A stretch of DNA of 64,000 nucleotides, from positions 62,001 to 126,000 of the forward strand of contig NZ_PKOZ01000005.1 in the NCBI RefSeq assembly GCF_002946355.1. Direction: 5' to 3'. A program made the position numbers and the translations under genes. Below are positions 51,438 to 63,173 of this stretch, in pieces. Within the stretch, counting starts at the first letter, position 1. Each line of letters begins with the position of its first letter. Below the pieces are notes generated by a model that worked only from the letters and a program-made list of their open reading frames with translations, was not told the DNA's origin and searched no databases. The DNA comes from Pradoshia eiseniae. GTDB taxonomy: Bacteria; Bacillota; Bacilli; Bacillales; Pradoshiaceae.

Positions 51438-54041
51438 TTAAACTCCCTCATAAGCAGCTTTCAGAATATCCTCGAGTTCTGAAACAAGCGGCAATTTAGG
51501 GTTTGCTGTTGTACATTGATCCTCAAAGGCGCGTTCTGCCAGATGGTTCAGTTTTTGCTCCAGCGCAGCTTTTTCAACACCTTGGCCTTTCATGCTCATA
51601 TCAATGCCGATTGATTTGCCCAGTTTTATTACTGCATCCACTAGGGAGTCTACGCCCTCTTCAGTAGTGGAGGCAGGCAATCCAAGCATTCTTGCAATTT
51701 CTGCATAGCGTTCATCTGCACAGTAGCTTTCATATTTAGGGAAGATTGCATGCTTCCTTGGACGAATCGCGTTGTAGCGGATGACATGCGGCATTAGTAT
51801 AGCATTGGCGCGTCCATGCGGAATATGGAATTCGGCTCCAATTTTATGTGCAAGACTATGGTTAATACCTAGGAAGGCATTGGAAAATGCCATACCAGCC
51901 ATGCAGGATGCATTGTGCATCTTCTCGCGTGCTTCTTCATCCATGTTATTATCATAGGATGCTTTCAAATACTGGAATACTAATTTAATTGCTTTTAATG
52001 CGAGACCATCTGTGTAGTCATTTGCCATGACGGATACATAGGATTCAATCGCATGAGTTAATACGTCCATCCCTGTGTCAGCCGTAATGCTTTTTGGCAC
52101 GGTCATAACGAACTGGGAGTCAATAATGGCTACATCTGGTGTCAGCGCATAATCGGCTAATGGATATTTTACATTGGTTGCTTTATCCGTGATAACCGCA
52201 AACGGCGTCACCTCTGACCCTGTCCCTGAAGTCGTTGGAATAGCGACAAATTGCGCCTTCCCGCCCAATTCAGGGTATTTGAATGTACGTTTGCGAATAT
52301 CTAAGAATTTTTGTTTGATACCGAAGAAGGTCGTTTCCGGCTGTTCATAGAAGAGCCACATACCTTTTGCAGCGTCCATTGCAGAACCTCCGCCGATTGC
52401 AATGATGACATCAGGCTGGAAGGCATGCATTAATTTTGCGCCTTTGAAGACCGTTTCATCACTTGGGTCTGGCTCAACATCAGCGAACATGTCTATTGCT
52501 TCAATGCCTTTGTTTTCTTGTAAGTATCTTTTCACGATATCAATATATCCAAGGCGGACCATGCCTTCATCTGTTACGATAAATGCACGTTTAATGCGCG
52601 GCATTTTTGCCAGGTATTGAGTGGAATATTTCTCAAAATACACTTTAGGCGGCAATTTAAACCATTGCATATTATTGCGGCGCTGCGTCATTTTCTTCAC
52701 ATTAATCAAGTGAGCCGCAGATACATTCTCTGATATAGAGTTATTTCCATAAGATCCGCAGCCCAGTGTCAGAGAAGGAATAAATCCGTTGTAAATATCG
52801 CCGATACCGCCTTGAGCAGATGGAGCATTGACCATGATGCGGCAGGCCTTCATTCGTTTTCCAAATTCCAATTGGACATCTTTATCTGTGCTGTGAATGA
52901 CAGCAGAGTGTCCGAGACCACCTAGGTTTAACATATCCATACATGCTTTGTAGCCTTCTTCAGTGGTATTCACTCGGATGCAGGCAAGAACCGGGCTTAA
53001 TTTTTCTCTTGAGAGCGGATAATCAGGACCTGCTCCTTCGAGCTCAGCAATTAAGATTTTTGTATCAGCAGGTACTTCAAAGCCTGCCATTGCGGCAATC
53101 TCAGTTGCAGGTTTACCGACAATATCAGGGTTCACGGCACATGTATCTTTATTGATAACTAGACTTTCAAGCTTTTTCAATTCAGCTTTATTAACGAAGT
53201 AGCAATTGTTGAGGATGAATTCATTCCTCACCTCATCATAGATTTCCGTATCAACGATGATGGCTTGCTCTGAGGCACAGATCATGCCATTATCAAATGT
53301 TTTGGAGAGGATGACGTCATTTACAGCACGCTTGACCTTCGCTGTTTTCTCAATGTAGCAAGGGACGTTACCAGGACCAACGCCAAGAGCAGGTTTCCCA
53401 GTGGAATAGGCAGATTTGACCATGCCAGATCCCCCCGTAGCTAATACAAGTGCAACATCCTTATGGTTCATCAATTGCTTGGTGGCTTCAATAGAAGGCT
53501 TTTCAATCCATTGAATGCAGCCTTCTGGAGCTCCTGCTTTGACTGCGGCCTCATAAAGGACCTCTGCTGCCCGCTTAGAGGATTCTTGTGCAGAAGGATG
53601 GAAGGCAAAAATAATCGGGTTGCGTGTCTTGATGGAAATCAATGCCTTAAACATAGTCGTAGAAGTCGGATTTGTCACTGGTGTAACACCTGCTACAATT
53701 CCAATCGGCTCCGCAATCTCCACAATGCCTGCCTGCTCATCTTCACCGATGACTCCAGCTGTTTTGTTATATTTAATGCTATGCCAAATGTATTCAGTGG
53801 CAAATATGTTTTTCGTGCATTTATCTTCGTAGACTCCGCGGCCTGTTTCCTCGACTGCCAATTTCGCTAACGGCATATGCTGATCAAGACCTGCAATGGA
53901 CATTTGGTGCACAATTTCATCAATTGTCTCTTGGTCAAAGGTTTCAAGGACATGTAAAGCTTCTTTTCCTTTAGCCACTAAACCATCAATCATTCCGGAT
54001 ACGGATAGAACTTCCTCAATCTCTTTTTCTTTGATAGACAT
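51438..54041 (-). CDS. adhE: Bifunctional acetaldehyde-CoA/alcohol dehydrogenase AdhE
   Basis: An 867-residue fusion enzyme that reduces acetyl-CoA to acetaldehyde and then ethanol, regenerating NAD+ in fermentation. The N-terminal aldehyde dehydrogenase domain has its catalytic Cys255 (NGMICASEQ). The C-terminal iron-dependent alcohol dehydrogenase has GGGSAMDAAKG and the metal ligands in HAIESYVS and HSLAHKIGAEFHIPHG. The ATG at 54041 is eight bases after GGAGG. A Rex-like operator lies 140 bases upstream. B. subtilis 168 lacks adhE, so this is an addition to the conserved order. Confidence 0.96.
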   Translation of the reverse strand: MSIKEKEIEEVLSVSGMIDGLVAKGKEALHVLETFDQETIDEIVHQMSIAGLDQHMPLAKLAVEETGRGVYEDKCTKNIFATEYIWHSIKYNKTAGVIGEDEQAGIVEIAEPIGIVAGVTPVTNPTSTTMFKALISIKTRNPIIFAFHPSAQESSKRAAEVLYEAAVKAGAPEGCIQWIEKPSIEATKQLMNHKDVALVLATGGSGMVKSAYSTGKPALGVGPGNVPCYIEKTAKVKRAVNDVILSKTFDNGMICASEQAIIVDTEIYDEVRNEFILNNCYFVNKAELKKLESLVINKDTCAVNPDIVGKPATEIAAMAGFEVPADTKILIAELEGAGPDYPLSREKLSPVLACIRVNTTEEGYKACMDMLNLGGLGHSAVIHSTDKDVQLEFGKRMKACRIMVNAPSAQGGIGDIYNGFIPSLTLGCGSYGNNSISENVSAAHLINVKKMTQRRNNMQWFKLPPKVYFEKYSTQYLAKMPRIKRAFIVTDEGMVRLGYIDIVKRYLQENKGIEAIDMFADVEPDPSDETVFKGAKLMHAFQPDVIIAIGGGSAMDAAKGMWLFYEQPETTFFGIKQKFLDIRKRTFKYPELGGKAQFVAIPTTSGTGSEVTPFAVITDKATNVKYPLADYALTPDVAIIDSQFVMTVPKSITADTGMDVLTHAIESYVSVMANDYTDGLALKAIKLVFQYLKASYDNNMDEEAREKMHNASCMAGMAFSNAFLGINHSLAHKIGAEFHIPHGRANAILMPHVIRYNAIRPRKHAIFPKYESYCADERYAEIARMLGLPASTTEEGVDSLVDAVIKLGKSIGIDMSMKGQGVEKAALEQKLNHLAERAFEDQCTTANPKLPLVSELEDILKAAYEGV

Positions 54042-54180
54042 GTATATTTCCTCCCTATGGATATTCATAAGGGTCTTATATTGTCCCTCATGGTCATTTA
54101 TTGTCCCTATTAGGATAAAAATAATAACTTATCTGATACTTATATTTTATCTGAAAAATTTTATATTGTCTTTGGCAATT

Positions 54181-54198
54181 TTGTGAAACTTGTAACAA
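54181..54198. promoter_or_regulatory. Rex-like operator between adhE and cccB
   Basis: TTGTGAAACTTGTAACAA matches TTGTGAA-N4-TTCACAA at 12 of 14 defined positions, with both deviations in the right half. It lies 140 bases from the adhE start and 108 from the cytochrome start. adhE is a classical Rex target in Firmicutes. Confidence 0.5.
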
Positions 54199-54305
54199 TT
54201 CAACAAAAAGACGTCCCTTTCTTTTCTCATTAACAGGCATAAATGTTAAAATTAGTGTGGAATATCATATTTCCACTTAAGACTATGTACTGAAGGGAGA
54301 TAACT

Positions 54306-54611
54306 ATGTATAAAAAAGCATTACTCTCCATTCCGCTTATATTCTCACTAGCGGCATGTTCCTCAGATGAAGAAACTAACGATACAGCTAATGTAACTGA
54401 AGAAGAGAGAATTTACCAAAATAATTGTGCTTCATGTCATGGAAAAACACTGGAAGGCTATGCTGGTCCGGAACTTGTGAACATTGGCAATAAAATGAGC
54501 AAGGATGAAATCCTGGAGACCATCAATAAGGGTGCTAACGGCATGCCAGCTGGCATTATTAAAGGTGAAGAAGCTGAAAAAGTAGCCGAATGGCTTTCAG
54601 CTAAAAAGTGA
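54306..54611 (+). CDS. cccB: Lipoprotein cytochrome c-551 (CccB-like)
   Basis: A 101-residue membrane-attached c-type cytochrome. The signal peptide ends in LAAC (Cys18), giving a lipid anchor. The haem site is CASCH (41-45) and the likely axial ligand is Met80 in NGMPAG. It transfers electrons on the outside of the membrane, typically to a caa3-type oxidase. It is divergent from adhE. B. subtilis has a similar CccB elsewhere on its chromosome. Confidence 0.9.
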   Translation: MYKKALLSIPLIFSLAACSSDEETNDTANVTEEERIYQNNCASCHGKTLEGYAGPELVNIGNKMSKDEILETINKGANGMPAGIIKGEEAEKVAEWLSAKK

Positions 54612-54615
54612 TACA

Positions 54616-54639
54616 GGCGGAGAAATTCCGTCTTTTTTT
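54616..54639 (+). terminator. Terminator of the cytochrome gene
   Basis: A six-base stem (one G-T pair) with a five-base loop is followed by seven T. Confidence 0.7.
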
Positions 54640-54732
54640 AGAATTGAGATATATTCCATATAGGTTAATTTGTCCCTCTGGACCTTAATTGCCAAATTCA
54701 TCTCATGCATTAATCCTCTAAAGCAAAAATCA

Positions 54733-54764
54733 TAAAAATATCCATCCTGTTCGCAGAATGGATA
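54733..54764 (-). terminator. Terminator of the amidase gene
   Basis: An 11-base stem with one mismatch and a TTCG-type loop is followed by TATTTTTATG on the minus strand. Confidence 0.6.
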
Positions 54765-54781
54765 CAACCATACACTTCATC

Positions 54782-55471
54782 TTATTTTACACGAATCTTG
54801 TCACCGACTATAATCTTATAATCATCGTCTAGCCCATTCCAATTCTTGATCTGACTGATTGTACTTCCATATTTTTTACTCAATGAATAAACGGTATCTC
54901 CATAAACAACAATATGGTAGACTGCCGTGTTTTTCTTTGTTAAAGCGAAACTCTTAGCAATCCCATTTACATGTCCACGGGCTATTGCTTCTATAAATGA
55001 AGCTGACTTTAATTTCGTCGCGTCCCTGCTATTATCAATAAATCCATTTTCGGTTAATAATGCTGGCATATTCGATTCACGCAGCACATGGAAATTGGCT
55101 GTCTTTTCACCTCTGTCTTTGAAATTGACTAATTTCATAATCTCTGAATGGATATTTGATTGATAGACCTTGGTTACTCCGCCTATACCTGGATAAATAT
55201 AGTCTTCATACCCTTCTCCACCACCTGCATTAATATGAATGGATAGAAAGTAATCTGCTCCCCAAGCATTAGCTGAGCTTGTCCGTTCAGTTAACGTCAG
55301 GTAGGTGTCATCTGTTCGACTCATTTTAACCGTAGCATTATTATATTCCGACAATAATAGATTCTTTATACGAGTAGCAATTTCTAATGTGAGCTCTTTT
55401 TCCTTCAGTCCATTGCCTGTAGTTCCTGAATCTTGGCCCCCATGACCTGGGTCAATAAAAATTTTAACCAA
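54782..55471 (-). CDS. N-acetylmuramoyl-L-alanine amidase with LysM domain
   Basis: A 229-residue Amidase_3 enzyme that cleaves the MurNAc-L-Ala bond. Zinc ligands appear in DPGHGG, KEKELTLE and SIHINAG, and the catalytic Glu in LLTENGFI. A LysM peptidoglycan-binding domain occupies the last 45 residues. There is no signal peptide, as in spore- or mother-cell-acting amidases and phage-type enzymes. The TTG at 55471, seven bases after GGGGGG, is chosen because LVKIFIDPGHGG is the conserved start of the domain. Confidence 0.88.
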   Translation of the reverse strand: MVKIFIDPGHGGQDSGTTGNGLKEKELTLEIATRIKNLLLSEYNNATVKMSRTDDTYLTLTERTSSANAWGADYFLSIHINAGGGEGYEDYIYPGIGGVTKVYQSNIHSEIMKLVNFKDRGEKTANFHVLRESNMPALLTENGFIDNSRDATKLKSASFIEAIARGHVNGIAKSFALTKKNTAVYHIVVYGDTVYSLSKKYGSTISQIKNWNGLDDDYKIIVGDKIRVK

Positions 55472-55783
55472 TATCAATCCCCCCAATGATATAGTATGAA
55501 TTTTTTTAAAAAATCGTTATGGACAAGTTAGCAAAATCAGCAAAATTAAAACATACCAAAAGTCAGAGTAAAATCAAATTTCGGGATGGTTTTTGTATAT
55601 CGAAATATGGAGAGAAGTGATTATCAGGATTATGTCTTTTTTTGGATACGCTGACCATACCTAATTTTGTGATAGCTTTTTTTTGGGTATGGAGCATATA
55701 AAAAAGACGAACTTAAAAAGTTCGCCTCTTTTAATTAACCTTGTATGCACAATATGCTTTATCGTCAATAAAGCTTTTGTTTA
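55472..55783. other. Intergenic region between the amidase gene and sufB
   Basis: About 312 bases hold the suf terminator (55698-55730) and an unexplained inverted pair CCATACC...GGGTATGG at about 55655-55692. No gene is evident. Confidence 0.4.
55698..55730 (-). terminator. Terminator of the suf operon
   Basis: Arms around AGACGAACTT and AAGTTCGCCT form a stem and are followed by six T on the minus strand. Confidence 0.8.
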
Positions 55784-57181
55784 TTAACCGATAGAACCTT
55801 CCATTTCAAAGCTGATCAGGCGGTTCATTTCAACGGCATATTCCATTGGCAATTCTTTTGTGAATGGCTCAATGAAGCCCATGACAATCATCTCTGTTGC
55901 TTCTTGCTCGGAGATTCCGCGGCTCATCAGATAGAATAATTGTTCTTCAGAAACCTTGGATACCTTCGCTTCATGCTCAAGGGAGATATTATCATTATGA
56001 ATCTCATTGTATGGAATGGTATCTGAAGTAGATTCATTATCCATAATGAGTGTGTCACATTCAATGTTAGAACGAGCGCCATCCGCTTTTTTGCCGAAGT
56101 GGACAATACCGCGGTAAGTTACCTTTCCGCCTTGCTTAGAAATGGATTTCGAAACAATTGTAGAAGAAGTATTTGGCGCTAAGTGCATCATTTTCGCACC
56201 TGCATCCTGATGCTGGCCTTTACCGGCAATCGCGATGGACAATGTCATGCCGCGTGCGCCTTCGCCTTTAAGGATACATGCAGGATATTTCATTGTAAGC
56301 TTAGAACCGATGTTACCGTCAACCCATTCCATTGTTCCGTTCGCTTCAACAACCGTACGTTTTGTTACCAAGTTGTACACGTTGTTTGCCCAGTTCTGAA
56401 TGGTTGTGTAACGGCAGTAAGCATTTTCTTTAACAATGATTTCAACAACCGCACTGTGAAGGGAGTTTGTTGTGTACACCGGTGCTGTACATCCTTCTAC
56501 ATAGTGTACGGACGCATCTTTATCTACAATGATCAATGTACGCTCAAATTGACCCATGTTCTCAGAGTTAATACGGAAGTAAGCCTGTAATGGCGTATCC
56601 ACTTTCACACCTGGAGGAACATAGATGAATGATCCGCCGGACCATACAGCCGAGTTCAATGCAGCGAACTTGTTGTCAGATGGCGGGATAACCTTTGCCC
56701 AGTGCTCACGGAAGATATCTTCATTCTCACGAAGGGCAGAGTCAGTATCTTTGAAGATGATACCCATTTCTTCTAAGTCTTCCTTCATGTTGTGGTAAAC
56801 AACTTCGGATTCGTATTGTGCAGAGACACCTGCCAAATATTTTTGTTCTGCTTCAGGGATACCTAGTTTATCAAATGTACGCTTGATTTCTTCTGGTACT
56901 TCATCCCAAGATTTCTCTGATTTCTCAGATGGCTTAACATAGTACGTAATTTCGTCAAAGTTAAGACCGCTTAAATTGCCGCCCCATTGTGGCATAGGCA
57001 TTTTGTAGAAATGTTCAAGTGACTTCAAACGGAAGTCCAGCATCCATTGTGGCTCGTTCTTCATGCGGGAGATTTCTTCAACAATCTCTTTTGTTAGTCC
57101 GCGTTTAGAACGGAAGATGGAAACGTCCTTATCATGAAAGCCGTACTTATAATCACCGATTTCAGGCATTTTTTTTGCCAT
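55784..57181 (-). CDS. sufB: Fe-S cluster assembly scaffold SufB
   Basis: A 465-residue SufB, part of the SufBCD scaffold complex that builds iron-sulfur clusters in the cytosol. Typical parts are [15 protein letters not shown], the beta-helix region [18 protein letters not shown] with its Cys, and the C-terminal [18 protein letters not shown]. It is the last gene of sufCDSUB. The ATG follows GGAGG. Confidence 0.96.
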   Translation of the reverse strand: MAKKMPEIGDYKYGFHDKDVSIFRSKRGLTKEIVEEISRMKNEPQWMLDFRLKSLEHFYKMPMPQWGGNLSGLNFDEITYYVKPSEKSEKSWDEVPEEIKRTFDKLGIPEAEQKYLAGVSAQYESEVVYHNMKEDLEEMGIIFKDTDSALRENEDIFREHWAKVIPPSDNKFAALNSAVWSGGSFIYVPPGVKVDTPLQAYFRINSENMGQFERTLIIVDKDASVHYVEGCTAPVYTTNSLHSAVVEIIVKENAYCRYTTIQNWANNVYNLVTKRTVVEANGTMEWVDGNIGSKLTMKYPACILKGEGARGMTLSIAIAGKGQHQDAGAKMMHLAPNTSSTIVSKSISKQGGKVTYRGIVHFGKKADGARSNIECDTLIMDNESTSDTIPYNEIHNDNISLEHEAKVSKVSEEQLFYLMSRGISEQEATEMIVMGFIEPFTKELPMEYAVEMNRLISFEMEGSIG

Positions 57182-57238
57182 TGATCGCTTCCTCCATTCA
57201 TTCGGGTTAAACAGATTGGCTTAAACCCGTGTTTTGTA

Positions 57239-60196
<2,958 letters not shown>

Positions 60197-60213
60197 AATG
60201 ATCCTCCTATTGC

Positions 60214-60999
60214 TTAAGCTTCGATTTCTACTGTTTCGTCTTCAATGCCTAGCTCTTCTTTAATCCACTCATAGCCTTCAGCCTCTAGACGCTGCGCAAG
60301 CTCTGCACCGCCGGATTTTACGATTTTCCCTTGCATCATAACATGTACATAATCAGGAGTAATGTAGTTCAATAGACGTTGGTAGTGAGTGATCATTAAG
60401 CAGCCAAAATCTTCGCTTCTCATTTGGTTAATGCCTTTAGAAACGACTTTAAGTGCATCAATATCAAGACCGGAGTCAATTTCGTCAAGGATAGCGATAG
60501 ATGGCTGAAGCATCATCAATTGAAGGATTTCATTACGTTTCTTCTCTCCGCCTGAGAATCCTTCGTTCAAGTAACGCTGTGCCATATCCGGATCCATTTC
60601 CAATAGCTCCATTTTCTTATCCATTTCCTTGATGAATTTCATCAATGAAATTTCATTTCCTTCTTCGCGTTTACTGTTGATTGCAGAACGCATGAAATCA
60701 GCATTTGTTACGCCGGAAATTTCGCTTGGGTACTGCATTGCCAAGAATAGACCAGCTTTAGCGCGCTCATCTACTTCCATTTCAAGCACATCTTCTCCGT
60801 CCATTGTGATAGATCCGCTTGTTACTTCATATTTAGGATGGCCCATGATTGCTGAGGATAATGTAGATTTCCCTGTACCATTTGGACCCATGATTGCGTG
60901 GATTTCTCCACCTTTAACCTCAAGATTAACGCCTTTAAGAATTTCTTTGCCATCGATTGCAACATGTAAATCTTTGATTGTAAGTACTGAACCAGCCAT
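60214..60999 (-). CDS. sufC: Fe-S assembly ATPase SufC
   Basis: A 261-residue ABC-type ATPase of the Suf complex. Walker A is GPNGTGKST, the signature is FSGGEKKRNEIL, Walker B is SIAILDEIDSGLD, and the H-loop is in MITHYQRLL. It is the first gene of the operon, with GGAGG before the ATG and a TATAAT-type -10 about 75 bases upstream. Confidence 0.96.
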   Translation of the reverse strand: MAGSVLTIKDLHVAIDGKEILKGVNLEVKGGEIHAIMGPNGTGKSTLSSAIMGHPKYEVTSGSITMDGEDVLEMEVDERAKAGLFLAMQYPSEISGVTNADFMRSAINSKREEGNEISLMKFIKEMDKKMELLEMDPDMAQRYLNEGFSGGEKKRNEILQLMMLQPSIAILDEIDSGLDIDALKVVSKGINQMRSEDFGCLMITHYQRLLNYITPDYVHVMMQGKIVKSGGAELAQRLEAEGYEWIKEELGIEDETVEIEA

Positions 61000-61071
61000 A
61001 CTTATACCTCCAATATTATAGTCATCTAAAGTTTTAGATTATTTCTATTCTCAATTTATTCTCATTCCAAT

Positions 61072-61098
61072 ATTATAACAAATACCATTTAGATTCAA
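61072..61098 (-). promoter_or_regulatory. Candidate sigma-A promoter of the suf operon
   Basis: A perfect TATAAT on the minus strand has TTGAAT 15 bases upstream; the spacer is short, so the -35 is doubtful. Confidence 0.4.
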
Positions 61099-61195
61099 CT
61101 TTTTGAATCCTCTAAAGCCCTTAATCCAAAGCATACTTTCCTGCCATAGCAATTCCTGTTTAAGGAATATTATAAGGTTATTTTATAAGAAAGAA

Positions 61196-61218
61196 AAGAA
61201 CCAGCAATTATTTGCTGG
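61196..61218 (-). terminator. Terminator following the small frame at 61.3 kb
   Basis: Arms CCAGCAA and TTGCTGG with a short loop are followed by TTCTTTTCTTT on the minus strand. Confidence 0.55.
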
Positions 61219-61246
61219 CTCTGTTTCTAGGTCTATAGGATCATCA

Positions 61247-61438
61247 TTAAAAGACTCGTCGGTTCAAATCATTTACAATCTCATTACTTTTTAAATAACT
61301 GTTCTCTCTTCGTTTCTCTACTCGCATGCGCACATCCAGTTTCTGGTTATATTGTTCATACCCAATTCCATGCGCCTGCCTCATGGCTTTTTCCATTTCG
61401 TTTGTCACTCTGAGATGCAGCTGATTGTCAAAAATAAT
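61247..61438 (-). CDS. Possible 63-residue protein with an ATT start
   Basis: A small basic helical protein that I do not recognise; its centre reads EMEKAMRQAHGIGYEQYNQK. The ribosome binding site GGAAAGGA (61446-61453) is seven bases before an ATT codon at 61438. The first standard start in frame is a GTG at 61408 (53 residues), which lacks one. A TGA stands immediately upstream of the frame. A terminator follows 30 bases after the stop. Site spacing, frame and terminator together suggest a real gene, but the start codon leaves doubt. Confidence 0.45.
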   Translation of the reverse strand: MIFDNQLHLRVTNEMEKAMRQAHGIGYEQYNQKLDVRMRVEKRRENSYLKSNEIVNDLNRRVF

Positions 61439-61617
61439 GAATCATTCCTTTCCATTTATTAACATAACATTATCACTTTATGTGAGAGCTCTCAATGTCT
61501 ATATACCACGATGAGCGTTTCTTAAAAGTGATTTTTCCAATTTCTTCTTTGAATTACTCCAGCTTTCTGAAAATTGCCCGCCATATGATTTCATACGAAC
61601 GCTATATATAATAGTAG

Positions 61618-61657
61618 AAAAAGGTGCATCCCAAAAATTTTGGGATGCACCTTTTTT
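61618..61657 (-). terminator. Terminator of the met ABC operon
   Basis: A long perfect stem (about 18 bases per arm including the A/T ends) with a small loop lies immediately after metQ. Confidence 0.9.
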
Positions 61658-61658
61658 A

Positions 61659-62495
61659 TTATTTTGCCGGGATGACAGAACCTTTATATTCTTCATTGAT
61701 GAAGTTTTGGATATCCTCGGATTGAAGGACTTCCACCAGTGTCTTGACTGCTTCATTATCTTTGTCTTCTGTACGAATAGCGATAATGTTCACATACGGG
61801 TTATCCTCTGGGCTTTCAAGCGCAATTGCATCTTCCGAAGGAACAAGATCGGCATCAATGGCATAGTTGGAGTTGATCAAGACAGCGTCGCCTTCATCAT
61901 TATTGTAAACTTGCGTAAGCATTGGCGCTTCAATATCTGTTTTAAACTTAAGGTTTTTTGGATTTTCAGCGATATCATCAACCGTTGCTTTAACTTTCTC
62001 CACGTCTTCCTTCAATGTGATAAGACCTTCTGCTTCAAGCATGGACAGGATACGGCCATGATCAGCGACAGAGCTGCTCATGATAATTTCTGCTCCTTTT
62101 GGCAAATCCTCTAAGCTATCATATTTTTTTGAATAAACGCCGATTGGTTCGATATGAATACCGCCAGCATTAGCGAAATCATATTCATTATCTGCCACCT
62201 GTTGTTCGAAATACGGAATGTGCTGGAAGTAGTTCGCATCAATCGAGCCATCCTCTAATGCTTTATTCGGCATTACATAATCGGTAAATACTTCGATTTC
62301 CAAATCAATGCCCTTTTCTTTAAGCAATGGCTTCGCTTGCTCTAAAATCTCAGCATGCGGCACATTTGAAGCCCCTATCGTTAATTTCTTTTCGTCCCCA
62401 TCACCTGAGCCTGAATCCTCTGAACTGCCGCAAGCAGCCAAAATTAATGTGAAGCAAAGTACTAAAATGAATGATAACTTCTTTTTCAACTCCAT
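61659..62495 (-). CDS. metQ: Methionine ABC transporter substrate-binding lipoprotein
   Basis: A 278-residue NlpA-family lipoprotein that captures methionine outside the membrane. The signal peptide ends in the lipobox LAAC (Cys22). The domain start LTIGASNVPHAEILEQAKPLL and DGSIDANYFQHIPYFEQQ are typical. The ATG at 62495 is only three bases after GGGAGG; a TTG at 62489, nine bases after it, may be the true start. It is the last gene of metN-metI-metQ. Confidence 0.94.
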   Translation of the reverse strand: MELKKKLSFILVLCFTLILAACGSSEDSGSGDGDEKKLTIGASNVPHAEILEQAKPLLKEKGIDLEIEVFTDYVMPNKALEDGSIDANYFQHIPYFEQQVADNEYDFANAGGIHIEPIGVYSKKYDSLEDLPKGAEIIMSSSVADHGRILSMLEAEGLITLKEDVEKVKATVDDIAENPKNLKFKTDIEAPMLTQVYNNDEGDAVLINSNYAIDADLVPSEDAIALESPEDNPYVNIIAIRTEDKDNEAVKTLVEVLQSEDIQNFINEEYKGSVIPAK

Positions 62496-62504
62496 CTTCC
62501 TCCC

Positions 62505-63173
62505 TTAACGTTTATCCAGTTTCCTGGTTATGCTATCTCCAATAAATTGGAGGATAAACACAATAATCAATACTACGATGGTCGCCACCAAGGTCACATC
62601 AGACTGGCCGCGGCTGAAGCCTTCTAAATAGGCAAGGTTTCCTAATCCGCCTGCTCCTATCATGCCTGCCATCGCAGTATAGCCAACTAGCGCAATCGCC
62701 GTCACGGTAATACCTGATACGAGTGCCGGCAGTGATTCCGGAATTAATACCTTCCTTATAATCGTGAAGGTTGTTGCTCCCATTGACTTAGCGGCTTCAA
62801 TAACCCCTTTATCAATTTCCCGCAAGCCGATTTCGACCATCCGTGCATAAAATGGCGCTGCCCCAATAATTAACGCTGGCAACGCGGCATTCGCACCAGT
62901 GATTTTCCCAACAAGAGCTTTTGTGAATGGAATCAGCAAAACAATTAATATGATGAACGGGATGGAGCGGAATATGTTAACAAACGCCGCAACAATCCCA
63001 TAGATTAATTTGTTTTCCCAAAGATTCCCCTTAGATGTCAGAAATAATAAGAGGCCAAGGATGATACCAAGAAAAAAGGTTGCCACTAGCGCTATGATTG
63101 TCATGTATATAGTCTCTTGGGTTGCCTCAGAAATGCGTTCCCATACGACATTCGGAAAATATGTCTCTATCAT
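62505..63173 (-). CDS. metI: Methionine ABC transporter permease
   Basis: A 222-residue permease with five membrane helices (B. subtilis MetP/YusB, E. coli MetI). The coupling-helix EAA motif reads EAAKSMGATTFTIIRKVLIPESLP. It pairs with MetN and MetQ to import D- and L-methionine. The ATG overlaps the metN stop by four bases. Confidence 0.95.
   Translation of the reverse strand: MIETYFPNVVWERISEATQETIYMTIIALVATFFLGIILGLLLFLTSKGNLWENKLIYGIVAAFVNIFRSIPFIILIVLLIPFTKALVGKITGANAALPALIIGAAPFYARMVEIGLREIDKGVIEAAKSMGATTFTIIRKVLIPESLPALVSGITVTAIALVGYTAMAGMIGAGGLGNLAYLEGFSRGQSDVTLVATIVVLIIVFILQFIGDSITRKLDKR

Larger units (their letters stand above)
61000..61246. other. suf promoter region and terminator of the small upstream frame
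   Basis: The sufC leader and promoter (TATAAT at 61072-61077) lie here. A hairpin at 61200-61217 follows the small frame at 61247-61438. Nothing else is supported. Confidence 0.45.

Noticed and set aside
54782-55471. The amidase as a prophage endolysin remnant
   Set aside because: No holin or other phage genes are nearby, and Amidase_3-LysM proteins are common chromosomal genes in spore formers.
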